A stretch of 9,397 bases of DNA from Acidobacteriota bacterium (GTDB taxonomy: Bacteria; Acidobacteriota; Terriglobia; Terriglobales; Acidobacteriaceae): NCBI GenBank assembly GCA_021841795.1, contig JAKCDN010000096.1, positions 1 to 9,397 of the forward strand. Direction: 5' to 3'. Both the position numbers and the translations under genes were made by a program. Of this stretch, positions 5,756-9,397 are shown piece by piece; within the stretch, counting starts at the first letter, position 1, and every line of letters begins with the position of its first letter. The notes below the pieces were generated by a model. It saw nothing but the letters and a program-made list of their open reading frames with translations. It did not search any database and was not told where the DNA came from.

Positions 5756-7207
5756 ATGAGAGCAGTACAGACTCTTCCTCCCCTGCAATCGGAAGCTGAT
5801 TCATTGGAGATGGCTGAACGCAGACATACGATCATCCGCAACGAAGCGGACCCTCGAGCAGTGGAATGGCTGTTGATCGCCGAACGTGTCGCACTGGGCG
5901 CGGTGATCACACTGGCGATTCTGAACCTGGGGGTGTCTTTTCTTCCGCCGGCGCAGGAGCTGACGCACACGGCATGGCGCCTGATGAGCGGCGAGGCGGT
6001 TCTGTTTGCGCTGATGAGCGCGCTGAGCCTGCTGCTGCTGGAGCCGAACCGCTCAGACCGGCTGGAGTGGACGGGCTGGGTGATGGCAGCCCTGGTGCTG
6101 CTGATCTGCGGGATCATCGCGATCCTGCGGGTAGCGCACCCGCCCGCCGACCTGGGCCGGATATCGACGGACCTGGAACACTTCTGGCTTTCGAACGCGC
6201 GCGTCTCATTGCAGGCGGCCACGGGCTTTGCGGTGCTGGGTCTGGCGATGATGTTTTTGCGGGCGCACAGCCGGACGATGGTGCTGATGGCCGATATTGC
6301 GACCGGCGCGCTGGTAACGGCGGTGCTGATTCTGGTGACCGAGCAGATGATCGGCCTGTCAGGGGTGTTCGGCCAGGCCGAAGATACCAGTCATTCGTTC
6401 CAGTCGATGCTGTGCCTTTTCCTGCTGATGACGGTGACCTTCTGCCGGCGCGCGCGGCACGGCATCTTCGCGATCTTCCTGGGATCGGGGACGGGCAGCC
6501 GCATGGCGAGGTCGCTGTCGCCACTTCTGCTGGTTGCGCCTTACTTTCGCGAGTGGGCGCGGGCGCGGCTGATTGGCGGAAAGACCACGCCGCCGTTGGT
6601 CACGGCGCTGCTGGCCACGATGGTGGTGCTGATTGCGATCTCGATCCTGATCTACATGGCGGGACGCATCAACGGCATGGAGATCGAGATTCACACCCTC
6701 TCGCTGCGCGACGAGCTGACGGGCCTGAACAATCTGCGCGGATTCCGGCTGCTTGCCGAGCAGGCGCTGCGCATGGCGCATCGCTCGGGACGGCCGTTCT
6801 CAGTGCTGTATATCGACCTGGACGACCTGAAGCAGATTAACGATCACCTGGGCCACTCCGCGGGGTCGCAGTGCATTGCGGACGCCTCCGGGATCTTGCG
6901 CACGGTGTTTCGCGAGGCCGATGTGCTGGGAAGAATCGGCGGCGATGAGTTCGCGGTGGCGGGCGAGTTCACGGATCTGGGGATAACGCAGGCGACCCGC
7001 CGGCTGGAACGGGCAGTAGCCGACTGGAATGCCGGACACGGGCGCACGATTACGATCAGTCTGAGCTTCGGGGCGGCGATTGCGACGGCAGGGGCGAAGG
7101 ATACGCTGGACGCGCTGCTGGCGAATGCGGACCGCGCGATGTATGAGAACAAGCGCAGGAAGAAGGGACTGACGCCGGAGGCGAAGCTGCTGCGCATCCA
7201 GGGATAA
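5756..7207 (+). CDS. Membrane-bound diguanylate cyclase (GGDEF domain)
   Basis: 483 aa. Predicted to make cyclic di-GMP from two GTP at the inner membrane, controlling adhesion, biofilm or motility. The N-terminal 300 residues contain about seven hydrophobic segments (about 38-60, 79-96, 107-126, 152-168, 175-200, 216-230, 281-302). Their spacing and the stretch around 248-275 recall the multi-TM sensor module found before PAS, kinase or GGDEF domains in many bacteria, but I cannot name the family. The catalytic domain spans about 316-475: RDELTGLNNLRGF at 318-330, IDLDDLKQIND at 353-363 for metal and substrate, and the signature GGDEF at 395-399. An inhibitory site RxxD (R386-E-A-D389) lies exactly five residues before it, so product inhibition is expected. 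There is no EAL or HD-GYP domain. It stands alone, divergent from the acyl-CoA ligase and convergent with pstS. Confidence 0.92.
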   Translation: MRAVQTLPPLQSEADSLEMAERRHTIIRNEADPRAVEWLLIAERVALGAVITLAILNLGVSFLPPAQELTHTAWRLMSGEAVLFALMSALSLLLLEPNRSDRLEWTGWVMAALVLLICGIIAILRVAHPPADLGRISTDLEHFWLSNARVSLQAATGFAVLGLAMMFLRAHSRTMVLMADIATGALVTAVLILVTEQMIGLSGVFGQAEDTSHSFQSMLCLFLLMTVTFCRRARHGIFAIFLGSGTGSRMARSLSPLLLVAPYFREWARARLIGGKTTPPLVTALLATMVVLIAISILIYMAGRINGMEIEIHTLSLRDELTGLNNLRGFRLLAEQALRMAHRSGRPFSVLYIDLDDLKQINDHLGHSAGSQCIADASGILRTVFREADVLGRIGGDEFAVAGEFTDLGITQATRRLERAVADWNAGHGRTITISLSFGAAIATAGAKDTLDALLANADRAMYENKRRKKGLTPEAKLLRIQG

Positions 7208-7226
7208 TCTGGCGGGGAATAAGCTG

Positions 7227-7254
7227 GCGGGGCCCGGCAGAGGCCGGACCCCGC
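7227..7254. terminator. Strong stem-loop between convergent genes, probable bidirectional terminator
   Basis: GCGGGGCCCGGC (7227-7238) pairs with GCCGGACCCCGC (7243-7254): 12 positions with one C-A mismatch and an AGAG loop. It is centred in the 55 bases between the stops of the cyclase gene (7207) and pstS (7263). There is no T-run on either side, so it is not a textbook rho-independent terminator, but placement and stability argue for termination or 3'-end protection of both messages. CTGGCGGGG occurs twice just ahead of it (7209-7217 and 7224-7232). Confidence 0.6.
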
Positions 7255-7262
7255 AGGCGGAT

Positions 7263-8261
7263 CTACTGCAGACCGTAGATGGTTTTGAGGACGCGGTCGG
7301 CGAGGTTCTGCGGAAGCGGCGCGTAGGAGAGGCTGGAGGCCTGGTCTTCGCCGGATTTGACGATCCAGCTCAGCATGTCCTTGATCACCTTCTCCTTGTT
7401 CATGTCCGCAGGATGGGCGGGAATGAGCAGGTAGGTGAAGCTGGAGATCGGGTAGGCGTTGGGGCCCGGGGCATTGGTGATGGAGACGCGGTAGTCGGAA
7501 GGAATCTTGGCCGTGGCGGCGGCCGCGGTAACACCCTCAATGGATGCCTTGAGCCAGGTTCCGGCGGCGTTGCGGATGGCGCCGAAGCTGATGTGATTCT
7601 GCAGGGCGTAGATCAACTCCACATAACCGATAGCGCCGGGAAACTGGCGAACCTGCGCGGCGACGCCTTCGTTGCCCTTGCCACCGACGCCTGTGGGCCA
7701 GCTGACGGAGGTGTTGGCGCCGGGGCCACTCTTCCACGCGCCGCTCACCTTGCTGAGGTAGTCGGTCCAGATGAAGGTGGTGCCGCTGCCGTCGGAACGG
7801 TGGACGACGATGATCTTCTGCGCAGGCAACTGGACGCCCGGATTGTCTTTGGCAATGCGCGGATCGTTCCACATGTTGATTTTGCCGAGGTAGATATCGG
7901 CCAGGACATCGGGGCTGAAGCGGAGGTCGGAGACGCCGGTCACGTTGAAGACGGGCACCACAGCACCGAGGACGGTGGGGATGTGGATGACCTTGACCTT
8001 GGCGGAAGCGAGCTGATCGTCCTTCATGGGCATGTCGGATGCGCCAAAGTCCACGATGCCGTTGGTGACCTGCTGAATTCCACCGCCGGAACCGATGGGC
8101 TGATAGTTGATCTGGATACCGGGATGCGCGGCGCTGTATTCAACGAACCACTTGGAATAGATAGGCGCGGGGAAGGTTGCGCCCGCTCCGGTAATGGTCT
8201 GGGCCTGAGCGGCGCTCAAACCGGCAATTAGGGACAGTACGGCGAGTAACGTCTTTTTCAC
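7263..8261 (-). CDS. pstS: Phosphate ABC transporter periplasmic phosphate-binding protein PstS
   Basis: 332 aa. High-affinity periplasmic phosphate receptor that delivers phosphate to the PstCAB permease and takes part in PhoR signalling. Residues 1-20 are a signal peptide (KK, hydrophobic core, AQA before Gln21), with no lipobox cysteine. The mature protein opens with the hallmark GAGATFPAPIY (25-35), followed by QPIGSGGGIQQV, DFGASDMPM and HRSDGSGTTFIWTDYLS, which carry the phosphate-contacting Ser, Asp, Arg and Thr residues of the family. Length is normal. The start codon is GTG (8259-8261), supported by GGGAG six bases upstream on the minus strand and by the signal peptide that follows. 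No pstC, pstA or pstB follows; the next gene is convergent. The histidine kinase gene lies 265 bases upstream on the same strand. Induction by phosphate starvation is expected from the family. Confidence 0.95.
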   Translation of the reverse strand: MKKTLLAVLSLIAGLSAAQAQTITGAGATFPAPIYSKWFVEYSAAHPGIQINYQPIGSGGGIQQVTNGIVDFGASDMPMKDDQLASAKVKVIHIPTVLGAVVPVFNVTGVSDLRFSPDVLADIYLGKINMWNDPRIAKDNPGVQLPAQKIIVVHRSDGSGTTFIWTDYLSKVSGAWKSGPGANTSVSWPTGVGGKGNEGVAAQVRQFPGAIGYVELIYALQNHISFGAIRNAAGTWLKASIEGVTAAAATAKIPSDYRVSITNAPGPNAYPISSFTYLLIPAHPADMNKEKVIKDMLSWIVKSGEDQASSLSYAPLPQNLADRVLKTIYGLQ

Positions 8262-8526
8262 AATTCGCTCCCGAGCAGTTAGCCTGCCATAAGCTATTGT
8301 CTACGCACAATGTTAAGAGGATTTAAAAAGCCGGGAGATGGCGCGAAAAGAGGCCTGGGCGGCACGGGTCGGGGAGACGGGCGGAATTGGACGCGGAAGT
8401 GCCACATGGAAAAGGACATCGCCCCCTGTGGGCGGGAACGGCGTCAGGGAAGGCCGCAGCGGCGGGATCGGCTGGCAGGACAACCACGGGAGCGCCGGAG
8501 AACGAATCCCGCGCGGCCGGAGAAAA
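8262..8526. promoter_or_regulatory. 265-bp phoR-pstS intergenic region (likely pstS promoter)
   Basis: No believable gene lies in this stretch; the short open frames crossing it have no family features. The half next to pstS (8262-8335) is AT-richer than the rest and is where its promoter should be. It holds an inverted repeat ATTGT (8296-8300) / ACAAT (8307-8311) with a six-base spacer, and on the minus strand TTAACA (8311-8316), a possible -35. No good -10 hexamer and no E. coli-type tandem CTGTCAT Pho box were seen. The half next to phoR is very GC-rich without clear structure apart from the hairpin at the phoR stop. Confidence 0.4.
8269..8273 (-). promoter_or_regulatory. Ribosome binding site of pstS (supports GTG start)
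   Basis: The minus strand reads GGGAGCGAATT directly before the GTG. GGGAG is a good Shine-Dalgarno core with a spacer of about seven bases, and there is no nearby in-frame ATG that would leave an intact signal peptide. Confidence 0.55.
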
Positions 8527-8536
8527 TCAGGCCGCG
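8512..8536 (-). other. Inverted repeat spanning the phoR-like stop codon
   Basis: CGCGGCC (8512-8518) and GGCCGCG (8530-8536) form a seven-base GC stem around an 11-base loop that contains the TGA stop (8527-8529). It could help end the kinase message, but there is no T-run after it and the stem is short. Confidence 0.25.
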
Positions 8537-9397
8537 GCAGGGGTTTCCGGGGTGGTTTGGGGCTGGTTCTGCCCGGTGGGCGCCAACGGAAGGGCGATGT
8601 GGAAGCTGGCGCCCTTGCCGAGGACGCTCTCAGCCCAGATGCGGCCGCCGTGGGCCTGGACGATGTGCTTGACGATGGCGAGGCCGAGGCCGGTGCCGCC
8701 GGACTCGCGGGAGCGGGCCTTGTCGACGCGGTAGAAACGCTCGAAGATGCGGTCGATGTGCTCACTGGCTATGCCAGGCCCAAAGTCCTGAATGGTGAAG
8801 ACCACCTCAGTGGCCAGAGGCCGGGCGGAGGCGACGATGCGCTTGCCGGAACGGGCGTACTTGAGGGCGTTCTCAAGAAGATTGCCGAAGACCTGGTGCA
8901 TGGCGTCGGGATCGGCAGAGACGAGGGCGTCGGGCGCGCCCTTGAACTCAAGCTCGACGCCGGAGTCGACAAAGTTGCCGCCCATGGAGTCAATTGCATC
9001 CTTCAGGAGCAGGCTGGCGCGGACGGGCTGCAACTTTACGGAGTAGTCCGGACTCTCGACACTGGCCAGGGCCAGCAAATCTTCAGTAAGCCGGTTCATG
9101 CGGGTGGCGTTCTTGAGAATGATGCCGAGGAATTCGAGGGTCATCTCGGAGCTGGGGTTGGGATCCTCGATGAGGGTCTCGACGTAGCCCTGGATGGAGG
9201 TGAGCGGGGTGCGGAGCTCGTGGCTGACGTTGGCCACAAACTCACGGCGGGATTGCTGCGCGGCCTCGATGCTGGTGACGTCATGGAGGACGACGAGCGC
9301 GCCGCCGGCGGGCAGGGGCGCGGCGTTGACCTCAAAGACACGACCGGGCGCGAGCAGGCTGGCGCGGCCGACGGAGAGGGACTGGGTGTCAAGAGCC
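8527..9397 (-). CDS. phoR: PhoR-type sensor histidine kinase (partial, N-terminus outside window)
   Basis: The minus-strand frame is open from the right edge to TGA at 8527, giving the last 289 residues or so. The GTG at 9235-9237 is an internal valine codon, not a start: the frame continues upstream through the end of a PAS-like domain (FEVNAAPLPAGGALVVLHDV). Then, in fragment numbering, come the H box FVANVSHELRTPLTS with phospho-accepting His59, the N box QVFGNLLENALKYA (Asn176), the G1 box DFGPGI (204-209), the F box FERFYRVDKARS, and the G2 box GTGLGLA (234-240). All catalytic elements of a HisKA plus HATPase_c kinase are present. The PAS remnant, the F/G2 sequence (RVDKARSRESGGTGLGLAI) and the neighbouring pstS point to PhoR, which senses phosphate status and phosphorylates PhoB. 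The PhoB-type regulator is not in the window. The last 20 residues, rich in Pro, Thr and Gln, are unlikely to be structured. Confidence 0.88.
   Translation of the reverse strand, partial: ALDTQSLSVGRASLLAPGRVFEVNAAPLPAGGALVVLHDVTSIEAAQQSRREFVANVSHELRTPLTSIQGYVETLIEDPNPSSEMTLEFLGIILKNATRMNRLTEDLLALASVESPDYSVKLQPVRASLLLKDAIDSMGGNFVDSGVELEFKGAPDALVSADPDAMHQVFGNLLENALKYARSGKRIVASARPLATEVVFTIQDFGPGIASEHIDRIFERFYRVDKARSRESGGTGLGLAIVKHIVQAHGGRIWAESVLGKGASFHIALPLAPTGQNQPQTTPETPAAA

Noticed and set aside
8262..8340. Canonical sigma-70 promoter or E. coli-type Pho box for pstS
   Set aside because: TTAACA is a fair -35, but no acceptable -10 lies at 16-18 bases, and no tandem CTGTCAT-like repeats are present.
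8310..8734. Small plus-strand frames across the phoR-pstS gap
   Set aside because: Arg/Gly-rich, no ribosome binding site of note, and overlapping the conserved kinase C-terminus.

Overview
The window looks like a chromosomal segment from a GC-rich Gram-negative-type bacterium. The gene styles (tandem zinc-dependent alcohol dehydrogenases, a PhoR kinase next to PstS, a FadD15-type acyl-CoA synthetase, a zinc-ribbon membrane protein) fit an acidobacterium of the Terriglobia type best. That assignment rests on recalled family resemblance, not on a search. There is no sign of phage, insertion sequence, CRISPR, tRNA or rRNA. Eight protein-coding genes fill almost all of the window, two of them cut by its edges.

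Left part (1-2159, minus strand): a compact three-gene transcription unit. It runs, in order of transcription, from a nucleosidase/phosphorylase-superfamily protein, through a complete zinc-dependent medium-chain dehydrogenase, to a second dehydrogenase of the same fold that leaves the window at base 1. The second dehydrogenase is the most unusual object here. Before its normal catalytic domain it carries about 80 residues made of 11-residue repeats (33-bp DNA repeats), with a good ribosome binding site in front of the long form.

Middle part (2202-5665): divergent from that unit are two plus-strand genes of unknown function. One is a membrane-anchored zinc-ribbon protein with a large extracytoplasmic part; the other is a small polytopic membrane protein with a HxHH motif. 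The second converges on, and overlaps by 77 bp, a minus-strand long-chain acyl-CoA synthetase.

Right part (5756-9397): divergent from the synthetase is a membrane diguanylate cyclase with an intact active site and inhibitory site. It converges on pstS across a strong stem-loop (7227-7254) that probably terminates both. Upstream of pstS on the same strand is a phosphate-type sensor histidine kinase (phoR-like), cut by the right edge. These two form a phosphate sensing and uptake pair, but the permease genes pstC, pstA and pstB are not downstream of pstS. The 265-bp gap between phoR and pstS probably holds the pstS promoter; a short inverted repeat is its only distinctive structure.
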